Assembly (NCBI GenBank): GCA_014650475.1 | Contig: BMVA01000001.1 | Location: forward strand, 124,001 to 188,000 | DNA: 64,000 bases | Source of the DNA: Streptomyces albogriseolus | GTDB lineage: Bacteria > Actinomycetota > Actinomycetes > Streptomycetales > Streptomycetaceae | Reading direction: 5' to 3' | Part shown: piece by piece, positions 8,094-16,422 of the stretch | Layout: every line of letters begins with the position of its first letter | How positions within the stretch are numbered: position 1 is the first letter of the stretch | Notes under the pieces: model-generated | Told to the model about the DNA's origin: nothing | Database searches by the model: none | Seen by the model: only the letters and a program-made list of their open reading frames with translations | Position numbers and translations under genes: made by a program

Positions 8094-9704
8094 TCACGGT
8101 AGAGGCAGGTGGGCAGGGTCGTCTTGGACAGAAGCGACAGCATCCCTCGGCGCCGCCTTGCCTCCGCGCTGTGGGGCGTAGGGCTGGAGAAGCTGGTCGA
8201 CGGGGGCGTAGTCGTCGGTGAGGACGGGGGCGTCGGCGATCCAGGTGGTGAGGGCGTCTCCGGTGACCGTCTTCCAGCCGGTGCGGCGGGCGTCGAGCGC
8301 CTTCTGGACGGCGGCCAGGTCGGCGGGGCGGTCGGAGGCGACGGCGACGAGATTGCCGCCCGGGGGTGCGCCGGTGCGGGCGAGGCCGGTGTCGACGGGT
8401 TCGCCGAGAAGCGCCACGTGCGCGAACACCGTACGGAGCGTGGCCAGTTCGGCCTTCGCGAAGGACTGCTCGCCGTGGTCGATGAGGTTGGCGACGTAGA
8501 GGCCGTCGGGGGCGAGGACGCGCCGCACCTCCGTGAGCGCCTCCACCGTGGTGAGATGCCAGGGCACGCTGACACCGCCGAAGGCGTCGCCGACGACGAG
8601 GTCGAGCGTGTCGGTGTCCAGCCGCCTCAGGCCCAGCCGGCCGTCCTCGGTGCGGACGTCGATGCCGGGCTGCGGCCGCAGACCGAGCCGTTCGCGGTCG
8701 ATGCGGACGACGCCGTCGTCGATCTCAGACACCACGCTGCGCGTCCCGGGGCGGGTGGCCGCGAGGTAGCGGGGCAGGGTGAGGCCTCCGCCGCCCAGGT
8801 GGTGGGCCGTGAGCGGTCTGCCGGCGGGGAAGGCGGCGTCCGTCACCGACGCGACGGCCTTGACGTAGGTGAACTCCAGGTGGGCCGGGTCGCCGGCGTC
8901 GACGTAGGAGTGCCGTACGCCGTCCAGCACGAGCGTGCGGCCGCCGGTGCGGGAGGGGTCGGCGACGACCTCGGCGCAGTGGTACCGGGTCTCCACGTCG
9001 CAGCCGCCCGGCGCGACCGAGGCGGCCAGACCGCCCGCCGCCAGGACGAGCGCCAGGGCGGGTGCGGTGCCGCTCCGGCCCCGCAACCGCCATCCGACCG
9101 GCACGGACACGATCACCAGCAGTGCACCGAGTCCCAGCAGGATGCCGCTCACCGGCAGCCGCGACAGCAGCACGAAGCCGGTCAGGACGGTGCCGACGAT
9201 CGACCCCACGGTGCCGGCGCCGGACAGCCGGCCGACGACCGTGCCGGTCTCGGCGAGGCTCGTCAGCCGCACCTTCGTCACCAGGGGCGTCACCGCGGAC
9301 AGCAGCGCGCCCGGCACCAGGATCGTCAGCGCCGCGACCAGGATCAGCAGCGGTCGCGCCCACTCCGCGACGCCGCGCAGCACGGCCGGCGTGAGGGCCA
9401 CGACCACGCCGGAGGTCCCGAGCGCGGGGGCGAGGAGCCGCAGTGGGTCGACCTGGTCGGCGACGCGCCCGCCCAGCCACGAGCCGAGCGCGATCGCCGT
9501 GAGGGCGATGCCGATCACCAGGGTGCTGGTCTCCAGGGTGAGGCCCAGGTAGGGGGCCAGCAGGCGCAGGGCGACGATCTCGACGACCAGCACCGCGGCC
9601 GAGGCCCCGAACACCAGCGCGGCAGCGGCACGGGGCCCCAGACGAGGGCGGCTGCGCGTGCCCTCGGCGACAGCCGAGGAAGACAATCCGGTCACAATCG
9701 ACAT
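8094..9704 (-). CDS. Fused membrane transporter-like / spermidine synthase-like protein
   Basis: A 536-residue protein in two parts. Roughly residues 25-240 contain six to eight hydrophobic helices in an MFS-like arrangement. Residues 250-500 form a spermidine-synthase-like Rossmann domain, with [14 protein letters not shown] replacing the usual GGGDG loop and SEIDDGVV as the acidic motif after strand 2, then [10 protein letters not shown]. This architecture is known as a fused MFS/spermidine synthase. It is widespread, but polyamine synthesis has not been shown for most copies. I chose ATG 9704 because the preceding frame has no coding character. It ends 46 bases before the DHFR-like gene on the same strand, so co-transcription is possible. 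Confidence 0.85.
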   Translation of the reverse strand: MSIVTGLSSSAVAEGTRSRPRLGPRAAAALVFGASAAVLVVEIVALRLLAPYLGLTLETSTLVIGIALTAIALGSWLGGRVADQVDPLRLLAPALGTSGVVVALTPAVLRGVAEWARPLLILVAALTILVPGALLSAVTPLVTKVRLTSLAETGTVVGRLSGAGTVGSIVGTVLTGFVLLSRLPVSGILLGLGALLVIVSVPVGWRLRGRSGTAPALALVLAAGGLAASVAPGGCDVETRYHCAEVVADPSRTGGRTLVLDGVRHSYVDAGDPAHLEFTYVKAVASVTDAAFPAGRPLTAHHLGGGGLTLPRYLAATRPGTRSVVSEIDDGVVRIDRERLGLRPQPGIDVRTEDGRLGLRRLDTDTLDLVVGDAFGGVSVPWHLTTVEALTEVRRVLAPDGLYVANLIDHGEQSFAKAELATLRTVFAHVALLGEPVDTGLARTGAPPGGNLVAVASDRPADLAAVQKALDARRTGWKTVTGDALTTWIADAPVLTDDYAPVDQLLQPYAPQRGGKAAPRDAVASVQDDPAHLPLP

Positions 9705-9911
9705 CCTCGCACGCGGACGGCCGGCGACATGCCGCCTTGCGCGGGACCGGCGCGGGGCCGACGACCGGTTAGCCCGCGCCCCCCGGACCCGGTAACTCAC
9801 TCCCGGACAGGGGAAGTCACCGTTCAACGACAGGTCATGTCGCCCGGCCCCCGTCCGGGACGGCGGGAAAGTCGCGTGCGCCGGCCTCCGCGACGGCCCC
9901 ATCATGACCGG

Positions 9912-10604
9912 ATGGAGGCACGCTTCCTCGGTATCCCCGAGTTGACGGGCGTACCGGTCGTGGCCGTGGTCGTGGATGTCATGCGGGCGTACACGGTGGC
10001 CGCCTGGGCGTTCGCCCGGGGCGCCGAACGAGTGGTGCTCGCCGAGTCGTTGGAGGACGCCTTGGCGCTCAAGGCGCGGCATCCCGCCTGGGTGACCCTG
10101 AAGGACGGGTCGCCCGCGCCCGGCTTCGATCTGGTCAACTCCCCCGCGTTGCTGCGGAACACGGACCTGTCCGGGCGCACCGTCGTGCAGAAGACCACGG
10201 CGGGGACCGTCGGCGCCCTCGCGGTGAAGGACGCCTCGCTGGTGCTGTGCGCGAGCTTCGTGGTGGCGGAGGCGACGGCCGGGCTGCTGCGGGAGCGGGC
10301 CTGCGAGCGCGTCACGTTCGTCGTCACCGGTGAGGGCGGCCGGGCCGAGGAGGATTTCGCGTGCGCCCAGTACATCGCCCGCAGGGCCGGAGGGGACGCG
10401 GTGGACGCCGGCCCGTATCTGCGGCGCGCCGGCGCGTCCCGCTCGGCCGACGAGCTGAGGCAGGGGGTGCGTGAGGGATCCACCCCTGAAGACGTCGCCC
10501 TGTGCCTGGAGTTGGACCGGTTTCCCTTCGCGATGGCGGCCGCCGTGGAGGACTCGCTCATGGTGCTCCAGCAGGTCAACCTGACGGACTCGCCCTCGGC
10601 CTGA
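9912..10604 (+). CDS. ComB-like 2-phosphosulfolactate phosphatase family protein
   Basis: A 230-residue protein of the ComB family. Conserved features are [18 protein letters not shown] (the Asp-centred first loop), [17 protein letters not shown] and the C-terminal [16 protein letters not shown]. In methanogens ComB removes phosphate from 2-phosphosulfolactate on the way to coenzyme M. Streptomyces do not make coenzyme M, so the real substrate here is probably a different phosphorylated acid. The ATG at 9912 matches the conserved N-terminus. The 207-base upstream gap, divergent from the membrane protein, shows no clear site. Confidence 0.85.
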   Translation: MEARFLGIPELTGVPVVAVVVDVMRAYTVAAWAFARGAERVVLAESLEDALALKARHPAWVTLKDGSPAPGFDLVNSPALLRNTDLSGRTVVQKTTAGTVGALAVKDASLVLCASFVVAEATAGLLRERACERVTFVVTGEGGRAEEDFACAQYIARRAGGDAVDAGPYLRRAGASRSADELRQGVREGSTPEDVALCLELDRFPFAMAAAVEDSLMVLQQVNLTDSPSA

Positions 10605-10644
10605 CATTCCGCCGCGGTTGCCGGACGGCGGCCTCCGCCAAGGG

Positions 10645-10676
10645 TATTGACAACGATGTCAGCGCCGTGATCTAGT
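10645..10676 (+). promoter_or_regulatory. Promoter with LacI-type operator for the GH92 gene
   Basis: TTGACA at 10647-10652 is a consensus -35 element. It overlaps TGACAACGATGTCA at 10648-10661, a near-perfect 14-base palindrome (12 of 14 positions) with the central CG typical of LacI-family operators. A weak -10 (TCTAGT, 10671-10676) follows at 18 bases. Binding would occlude the polymerase, so sugar-responsive repression in trans is likely. No LacI gene is adjacent. Confidence 0.65.
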
Positions 10677-10725
10677 CCGCTTCCGTCCAGCCCGGTGCGA
10701 CAGGTGAGCAACAGGAGCCGCTTCC

Positions 10726-13700
10726 ATGGATTCACCCCTCCGCAGATGGCGCCGTCGCGCGTCGACCGTCCTCGCCGCGCTCGCCGTCACCGGGGCCGGT
10801 CTCGCGCCCGCGCCGGCCCTCGCCCGGCCGTCGTCCGCGTCCGGTGAACAACTGACCTCCCTGGTCAACCCGTTCATCGGCACGCAGAACTTCGGCAACA
10901 CCTTCCCCGGCGCGAGCGCCCCCTTCGGGATGGTGCAGGTCAGCCCGGACACCGGCGGCCAGGGCGGGTACGACTACCAGCAGGACAAGATCCACGGGTT
11001 CAGCCAGACCCACCTCTCCGGCGTCGGCTGCTCCGTCATGGGCGAGCTGCCGCTGATGCCGACCACCGGCGCGATCGACACCGTGGACCCCGGCGCGTAC
11101 CGGTCGACGTACTCGCACGACGACGAGAAGGCCGAACCCGGCTACTACCGCGTCGGGTTGAAGACGTACGACATCGACGCCGAGCTGACGGCCACCCCGC
11201 GCACCGGATGGCAGCGCTACACCTTCCCCGCCACCGACCGCGCCAACGTGCTGTTCAACACCGGCAAGGCCAATCAGCGGGTGTACGGCTCGGAGGTGCA
11301 CGTCGTCGGCGACCGGACGGTCGAGGGCCGGGTCGAGGCGGGCAACTTCTGCGCGGGCAAGGACCGGCACACGGTCTACTTCACCGCCACCTTCGACCGG
11401 CCCTTCGCCTCGCACGGCACCTGGAGGGGCTCCACTCCCCGTCCGGGCGAGCGGGACGCGGCCGGTGAGGGCGGCAACGGCGCCTGGGTGACGTTCGACG
11501 CCGAGGAGGACCGTGACGTCGTCGTCAAGGTGGGGCTGTCGTACACGGGTCTCGAGGGCGCCCGGAAGAACCTGAAGGCCGAGACGGCGGACTCGTACGA
11601 CTTCGACGCCACGCGGGAGGCGTCGCGGGCCACCTGGGAGCGGCAGCTCGCCACGGTGAAGGTCGACGGCGGGCCGGCCGAGCGGCGGCGCGCGTTCTAC
11701 ACGGCGCTGTACCACGCGCAGTTGCACCCGAACCTCGCCGGGGACGTCGACGGGCGGTACGCGGGCTTCGACGGGAAGGTGCACACGGCGGACGGGTTCA
11801 CGCCGTACCAGAACCTGTCGTTGTGGGACACGCACCGGCCGCAGAACCAGCTGCTTCAGCTGCTGGAGCCGAAGGTGGCGCGGGACGTGGCGCTGTCGGT
11901 CGTGGCGATCGGACGGGACGGCGGCTGGCTGCCGCGCTGGTCGCTCGCCAACAGCGAGACCAACATCATGACGGGCGACCCGGTGACCCCGTTCCTGGTG
12001 GAGGCGTGGTCCAAGGGGCTGCTCGCCGGTCATGAGCGGGAGGCGTACGCGCTGCTGCGGAAGAACGCGCTGCGGACGCCTCCGGACGAGTCCCCCTACA
12101 ACGGGCGTGCGGGCATCGACGCCTACCTGGAGCGCGGGTATGTGCCCAGCGGGCTGGAGCTGGGGAAGGACTGCCCGGACAAGGGCGGCGACAACGACTG
12201 CGCGCACCCGGCGTCGGCGACCCTGGAGTACGCGGCGGCCGACGCGTCGCTGGCGCTGATGGCGAAGGGGCTGGGCCGTACGGCGGACGCGCGGATGTTC
12301 GCGGCGCGCGGGCAGTGGTACCGGAACCTGTGGGACTCCTCCGTCCAGCAGTTCCGGCCCCGCACCACCGAGGGCACGTGGGTGACGCCGTACGACCCGG
12401 TCGAGGCGGGGCACCAGTTCCACGAGGGCGGCGCCTACCAGTACCAGTGGCTGGTCCCGCAGGACCCGGCCGGTCTGGTGTCGCTGATGGGCGGCCGGAA
12501 GAGGACGGAGCAGCGGCTCGACGCCTTCTTCGCCTACGACAAGCTGCTGGAGGACCCCGCCCGGACCGCCCGCGAGGACTGGATCTCCGCGCCGTACGAC
12601 TACTACGGCAAGCCGACCTACAACCCGAACAACGAGCCCGACCTGCACGCGCCGTACATGTATCTGTGGGCGGGCGCGCCGGCGAAGACGGCGACCGTGA
12701 CCCGTGCGGCGATGACGCTGTTCACGGACGGGCCGGACGGGATGACCGGCAACGACGACCTGGGCACCATGTCGGCCTGGTACGTCTTCTCGTCGCTGGG
12801 TCTGTACCCGGTGACCAACGGCGGCGGCTTCCTCGCAGTATCGTCCCCGCAGTTCCCCTCGGCGGAGATCCGCATCGGCGCCTACGGGAAGCTCCAGGGC
12901 GGCACCCTGACCGTGACGGCGCCCGGGGCGAGCGACACCCGTCGGTACGTGAAGCGGGCGTGGTTCGGCGGGAAGGACCTGCGCGCCACCTGGCTGGACT
13001 GGGACGCGGTCGCCCAGGGCGGGCGGCTCTCCTTCGAGATGAGCGACAAGCCGTCGGCGTGGGGCACCGGCAAGGACGCCGAGCCGCCGTCCGTGAACCG
13101 CGCGGCCGCCGACTCCCGCCGTCACCTCGACGCCTCGCTGCGCACCTCCGCCGACGTGGTGCCCACGTCGGACAGTGCCCAGGACGTGCGGCTGCGGATG
13201 GACGTGCTGGGCCAGGCGCCCGGCGCGCTGCGGGTGGACGTCGCGGCCGAGGCGCCCCGCGGGTGGACGGTGCAGACGTCCGGCCCGTACACGCTGGCGT
13301 CGCACCGGCTGCCGGTGCAGCGGACCGCGACGGTGGACGTGCGCGTGCCGGCCGGTACCGCGCCGGGCACGTACAGCGTGCGGATCACCGCGGGCGCCGA
13401 CGGGGTGAGGACGGTGGAGCGGGTCGCCACCGTCGAGGTCCGCGAGGCCGCGCGCTGCGCCGAGGCGGGCGGTGAGCGGTGCGCCGTCGACCTCGGCGAG
13501 GAGCTGAACCACGACGGGACCGCGACCGTCGCGACGCCCGGCGAGGGCGACTTCGACGGCGGCGGGTGGAGCTACGACGGTGACCTGCTGCCGGCGGCGG
13601 GACCGGTGGTGTGGGACGGCGTGACCTACCAGGCGCCCGACCCGTCCGGCACGGCCGCGAACTTCGTCGAGGCGCGCGGGCAGGCCATGCTGCTGCCGGC

Positions 13701-14013
13701 CGGTTCCTACGGCACGCTGCGGCTGGTCGGCGCGTCCCACCACGGGCCGGTGACGACGGACCTCACCGTCCGCTACACCGACGGCACCACCGCCGAACTG
13801 CCGGTCACCGTGGGCGACTGGGCTGGCTCCACACCCGCGGGCGGCTCCATCGCTCTGGAGATGCCGCACCGGATCAAGCGGGGACAGGGCGTGGACGGAC
13901 CGCCGGTGCGTCTGTTCGCCGCGTCCGTGGCCCTCGACGCGTCGAAGACGGTGCGCTCGCTCGGGCTGCGGAACGACCCCCGCGTGCAGATCTACGCCCT
14001 CACGCTCGGGTAG
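10726..14013 (+). CDS. Secreted GH92 family alpha-mannosidase
   Basis: A 1095-residue secreted glycoside hydrolase. Residues 1-34 are a signal peptide with a basic RRWRRR stretch, perhaps twin-arginine, ending in ALA. The GH92 core begins with VNPFIGTQNFGNTFPGASAP and carries HLSGVGC, the SLWDTHRPQNQL segment and the family signature GNDDLGTMSAWYVFSSLGLY. Residues about 800-900 look like an NEW3-type beta sandwich, and the last 150 residues form another beta-rich module. GH92 enzymes are calcium-dependent exo-alpha-mannosidases that trim mannans or N-glycans. A LacI-type operator overlaps the promoter and a strong terminator follows. Confidence 0.92.
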   Translation: MDSPLRRWRRRASTVLAALAVTGAGLAPAPALARPSSASGEQLTSLVNPFIGTQNFGNTFPGASAPFGMVQVSPDTGGQGGYDYQQDKIHGFSQTHLSGVGCSVMGELPLMPTTGAIDTVDPGAYRSTYSHDDEKAEPGYYRVGLKTYDIDAELTATPRTGWQRYTFPATDRANVLFNTGKANQRVYGSEVHVVGDRTVEGRVEAGNFCAGKDRHTVYFTATFDRPFASHGTWRGSTPRPGERDAAGEGGNGAWVTFDAEEDRDVVVKVGLSYTGLEGARKNLKAETADSYDFDATREASRATWERQLATVKVDGGPAERRRAFYTALYHAQLHPNLAGDVDGRYAGFDGKVHTADGFTPYQNLSLWDTHRPQNQLLQLLEPKVARDVALSVVAIGRDGGWLPRWSLANSETNIMTGDPVTPFLVEAWSKGLLAGHEREAYALLRKNALRTPPDESPYNGRAGIDAYLERGYVPSGLELGKDCPDKGGDNDCAHPASATLEYAAADASLALMAKGLGRTADARMFAARGQWYRNLWDSSVQQFRPRTTEGTWVTPYDPVEAGHQFHEGGAYQYQWLVPQDPAGLVSLMGGRKRTEQRLDAFFAYDKLLEDPARTAREDWISAPYDYYGKPTYNPNNEPDLHAPYMYLWAGAPAKTATVTRAAMTLFTDGPDGMTGNDDLGTMSAWYVFSSLGLYPVTNGGGFLAVSSPQFPSAEIRIGAYGKLQGGTLTVTAPGASDTRRYVKRAWFGGKDLRATWLDWDAVAQGGRLSFEMSDKPSAWGTGKDAEPPSVNRAAADSRRHLDASLRTSADVVPTSDSAQDVRLRMDVLGQAPGALRVDVAAEAPRGWTVQTSGPYTLASHRLPVQRTATVDVRVPAGTAPGTYSVRITAGADGVRTVERVATVEVREAARCAEAGGERCAVDLGEELNHDGTATVATPGEGDFDGGGWSYDGDLLPAAGPVVWDGVTYQAPDPSGTAANFVEARGQAMLLPAGSYGTLRLVGASHHGPVTTDLTVRYTDGTTAELPVTVGDWAGSTPAGGSIALEMPHRIKRGQGVDGPPVRLFAASVALDASKTVRSLGLRNDPRVQIYALTLG

Positions 14014-14025
14014 CCCCCACCCGAG

Positions 14026-14061
14026 GCCGGGCGTCCGTGGCCCGTGACACGGACGCCCGGC
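14026..14061 (+). terminator. Rho-independent-like terminator after GH92 gene
   Basis: A perfect 14-base inverted repeat (arms 14026-14039 and 14048-14061, loop of eight bases) begins 12 bases after the GH92 stop. It has only TTGT after the stem, as usual for Streptomyces terminators without a U tract. Confidence 0.8.
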
Positions 14062-14165
14062 TTGTCACGTCCCGCCCGGTGTGCGCGGTAGCGTGCGGCA
14101 CGAACCGAGGCGTCGTGACCTGCGGGCCCCGAGCCGCGCGGGCCAGTGAATCGAGGTGGCCGCCG

Positions 14166-14972
14166 ATGGGCGGGGAGAGCGTCCTGCACCCGAGCCTGAT
14201 CGTCCCCGTGGGGCACGTCGAACCCGTGCCGCGCCGTGTGCGCGGGCTCGTGGACGGGCACGTCGTGTTCGACACGCGCCGCGCCCTGTACGTGTGGGAG
14301 TGGCCCGGCTATCCGCAGTACTGCGTGCCGCGGGACGACCTGGCCGAGGCGTGGCTGCTCGACGACGACCGGACGGAGCGGCTCGGCGCGGGTCCCGCGC
14401 GCCGCCATTCGCTGCGGGTCCGGGACGCGGTGCGGGAGGGCGCGGCCTGGGTGTGGCAGGACGGCGCCCCGGAGGCCGTCCTGGGCATGGTCCGCTTCCG
14501 CTGGACCGCGCTCGACACGTGGCTGGAGGAGGACGAGCCGGTGTACGTCCATCCGCGCAGCCCGTACGCCCGGGTGGACGCGCTGCGGTCCTCCAGCAGC
14601 GTGCGGGTGGAGATCGACGGGGTGGTCCTCGCGGACGCGCCGCACTGCGTGAAGCTGTTCGAGACGGGCCTGCCGACCCGCTACTACCTCGACCGCGCCC
14701 ACATCAGCTGGCCGCTGCTGCGCCGCACGGACCATGTCACCCAGTGCCCGTACAAGGGGACGACGAGCGGCTACTGGTCCTTCGACGGCGGGACCGGCCC
14801 GCACGAGAACATCCTCTGGGCGTACGACTTCCCGACCGTCCAGGTCTCCCGCGTCGCGGGCCTGGCGGCGTTCTACAACGAGTACGTCGACCTGTACGTG
14901 GACGGCGCCCTCCTCCCCCGCCCGACCGGCACACCGGGGGTGCCGGCGCGGCCGGACGGCGGGCGGGGCTGA
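14166..14972 (+). CDS. DUF427 domain protein, two domains
   Basis: A 268-residue protein with two DUF427 (NTP_transf_9-like) modules. The first covers roughly residues 20-95 (VDGHVVFDTRRALYVWEWPGYPQY). The second, about residues 140-240, contains YYLDRAHISWPLLRRTDHVTQCPYKG and GYWSFDG, the most conserved stretch of the family. The biochemical role of DUF427 is unknown, and the fold is a small beta barrel. The ATG at 14166 has GAGGTGG upstream. No membrane segment or signal is present. Neighbours give no clear functional hint. Confidence 0.87.
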   Translation: MGGESVLHPSLIVPVGHVEPVPRRVRGLVDGHVVFDTRRALYVWEWPGYPQYCVPRDDLAEAWLLDDDRTERLGAGPARRHSLRVRDAVREGAAWVWQDGAPEAVLGMVRFRWTALDTWLEEDEPVYVHPRSPYARVDALRSSSSVRVEIDGVVLADAPHCVKLFETGLPTRYYLDRAHISWPLLRRTDHVTQCPYKGTTSGYWSFDGGTGPHENILWAYDFPTVQVSRVAGLAAFYNEYVDLYVDGALLPRPTGTPGVPARPDGGRG

Positions 14973-15023
14973 CGCGGACCGGACGGCCACGGCCGCGGCG
15001 GCGTCCCGGGCGTGAGGGACGGC

Positions 15024-15914
15024 TCAGGTCGGCCGGCGGAGCAGGAGGTCGATCACGCCGGTCAGGTCCTCCTCGCCGCCGCCCTCGGCAAGACGACGGC
15101 GCATCAGGGCGAAGAAGGGCTCGAGCAGTTCCGGGCTGACGCCCTGTTCCCCGGCCGTGTCCAGGAAGGTCGGTGTGCCGGCCACCTGCATGGCGAGGGT
15201 GGAGGTGACGCCCTTGGTGTAGTCGCCGCTGCGCAGCTGTTCGGCGGTCCCGTGGACCGCAGGGGCCATCGCGGTGAGCCAGTCGGCCAGCAGCGGGGCG
15301 AAGGCCGTGGGGTCGATGTCCTCGCGGCGGATCAGGGCGAAGGCGTGCGCCGCGCCGGCGAACATGCCGTACATGGCGCTGAGCAGGGCCACGTCGTGCA
15401 GGGCGGCATGGCCCGGGTCCTCGCCGACATAGGTGGTGCCGGCGGGGACGGCCAGGGTGTCCCGGTGCTGCTCGAACAGGTCCCGTGCCCCGCTGTAGAG
15501 GACGTGGCCGCCGGCTTCGGGGACGCCGATCATCGGCGGGACGGCCATGATGCCGCCGTCGAGGCAGCGGGCGCCGCGCGCGGCGGCCCACGCGGCGCGG
15601 GCGCGGGCCTGGGCGGGGGTGCCGGTGGTGAGGTTGACGAGGTCCTTGCCGGTCAGGTCGGTGCCGGTCAGCGTGTCCTCGACCGAGGCGTCGTCCAGGA
15701 GGCACACGACGACCAGGGCGTTCGCGGCCACCGTCTCGGCGGCGCTCCCCGCGGCCCGCGCGCCTTCGGCGGCGAGGGCACGGGCGCGGGAGGGGGTGCG
15801 GTTCCAGACGGTGAGGGGGTGGCCGGCGGCCAGCCAGGCGCGGGCCAGCGCGGTGCCCATCGCGCCGAGGCCGAGCAGGGTGACGGGGGTCTTCTCCGTA
15901 GCGGTGCGGGTCAT
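15024..15914 (-). CDS. NAD(P)-dependent oxidoreductase, 6-phosphogluconate-dehydrogenase/imine-reductase-like
   Basis: A 296-residue protein with an N-terminal Rossmann motif (TLLGLGAMGTALARAWLAAG) and NRTPSRA after strand 2, which favours NADPH. The DGGIMAVPPMIG stretch and the helical C-terminal dimerisation domain place it with the beta-hydroxyacid dehydrogenase/imine reductase group. It probably reduces a small imine or aldehyde in the cytoplasm. It is transcribed divergently from an HxlR regulator across a 96-base spacer with an inverted repeat, a common arrangement for a stress-inducible reductase. Confidence 0.87.
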   Translation of the reverse strand: MTRTATEKTPVTLLGLGAMGTALARAWLAAGHPLTVWNRTPSRARALAAEGARAAGSAAETVAANALVVVCLLDDASVEDTLTGTDLTGKDLVNLTTGTPAQARARAAWAAARGARCLDGGIMAVPPMIGVPEAGGHVLYSGARDLFEQHRDTLAVPAGTTYVGEDPGHAALHDVALLSAMYGMFAGAAHAFALIRREDIDPTAFAPLLADWLTAMAPAVHGTAEQLRSGDYTKGVTSTLAMQVAGTPTFLDTAGEQGVSPELLEPFFALMRRRLAEGGGEEDLTGVIDLLLRRPT

Positions 15915-15947
15915 GCCGATTAGGCTGGCCGCCGGTCCGGTGGTGAT

Positions 15948-15961
15948 CAAGTACGCACTTG
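15948..15961. promoter_or_regulatory. Probable HxlR operator
   Basis: CAAGTACGCACTTG is a perfect inverted repeat with five-base arms around ACGC. It lies midway between the divergent oxidoreductase and HxlR genes. HxlR-family proteins bind such short palindromes. The link to the adjacent regulator is inferred. Confidence 0.5.
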
Positions 15962-16010
15962 GGAGTGGGTGGTTACCTCCGGGTGAGCATGCACGTCGGA
16001 GGGGTGGAGC

Positions 16011-16373
16011 ATGACGACGCTGAACCGGCCGGGCGCGGCGGACGGACACGTCTGCGGGATCGACACGGCGATGGAGGTGATCGGCGGCAAGTGGAAGGTG
16101 CTGATCCTGTGGGCGCTGCACGAGCACCCGCACCGCCGTTTCGGTGAGCTGCGGCGGCTGCTGCCGGGCGTCACCGAGAAGGTGCTGGCCTCGCATCTGC
16201 GGGAGATGGAGGCGGACGGCATCGTGCGTCGCGTCTCCTACGACGAGGTGCCGCCCCGGGTGGAGTACTCGCTGACCGAGGACGGCAGGCGGCTCAACGA
16301 CGCGCTGGAGCCGCTGGCCGCCTGGGGGCGTGAGCGGTCCGCGGCCGGGCGGCAGGGCGCGCCGGCCGGGTGA
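16011..16373 (+). CDS. HxlR-family transcriptional regulator
   Basis: A 120-residue winged-helix protein with the diagnostic CGIDTAMEVIGGKWKVLILW opening, followed by FGELRRLLPGVTEKVLASHLREMEADGIV and the wing PPRVEYSLTEDG. The single Cys15 before the first helix is the position that senses thiol or aldehyde stress in several HxlR proteins, so redox control is possible. The start has a strong GGAGGGG ribosome site. It probably controls the divergent oxidoreductase. Confidence 0.92.
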   Translation: MTTLNRPGAADGHVCGIDTAMEVIGGKWKVLILWALHEHPHRRFGELRRLLPGVTEKVLASHLREMEADGIVRRVSYDEVPPRVEYSLTEDGRRLNDALEPLAAWGRERSAAGRQGAPAG

Positions 16374-16422
16374 GGGGTACGGTCCGCCCGGGTCGCGCCT
16401 CTTCGGGCAGCCGGCGGAACGC

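Noticed and set aside
8109-9900. A long plus-strand open frame running into the ComB-like gene
   Set aside because: The part before 9912 is the antisense of the membrane/spermidine-synthase-like gene, and only the part from 9912 has protein character.
10732-13869. A 1045-residue open frame on the minus strand opposite the GH92 gene
   Set aside because: It is the mirror of the GH92 coding sequence in high-GC DNA. Its composition (Arg, His, Pro, Gly) and lack of domains mark it as a shadow.
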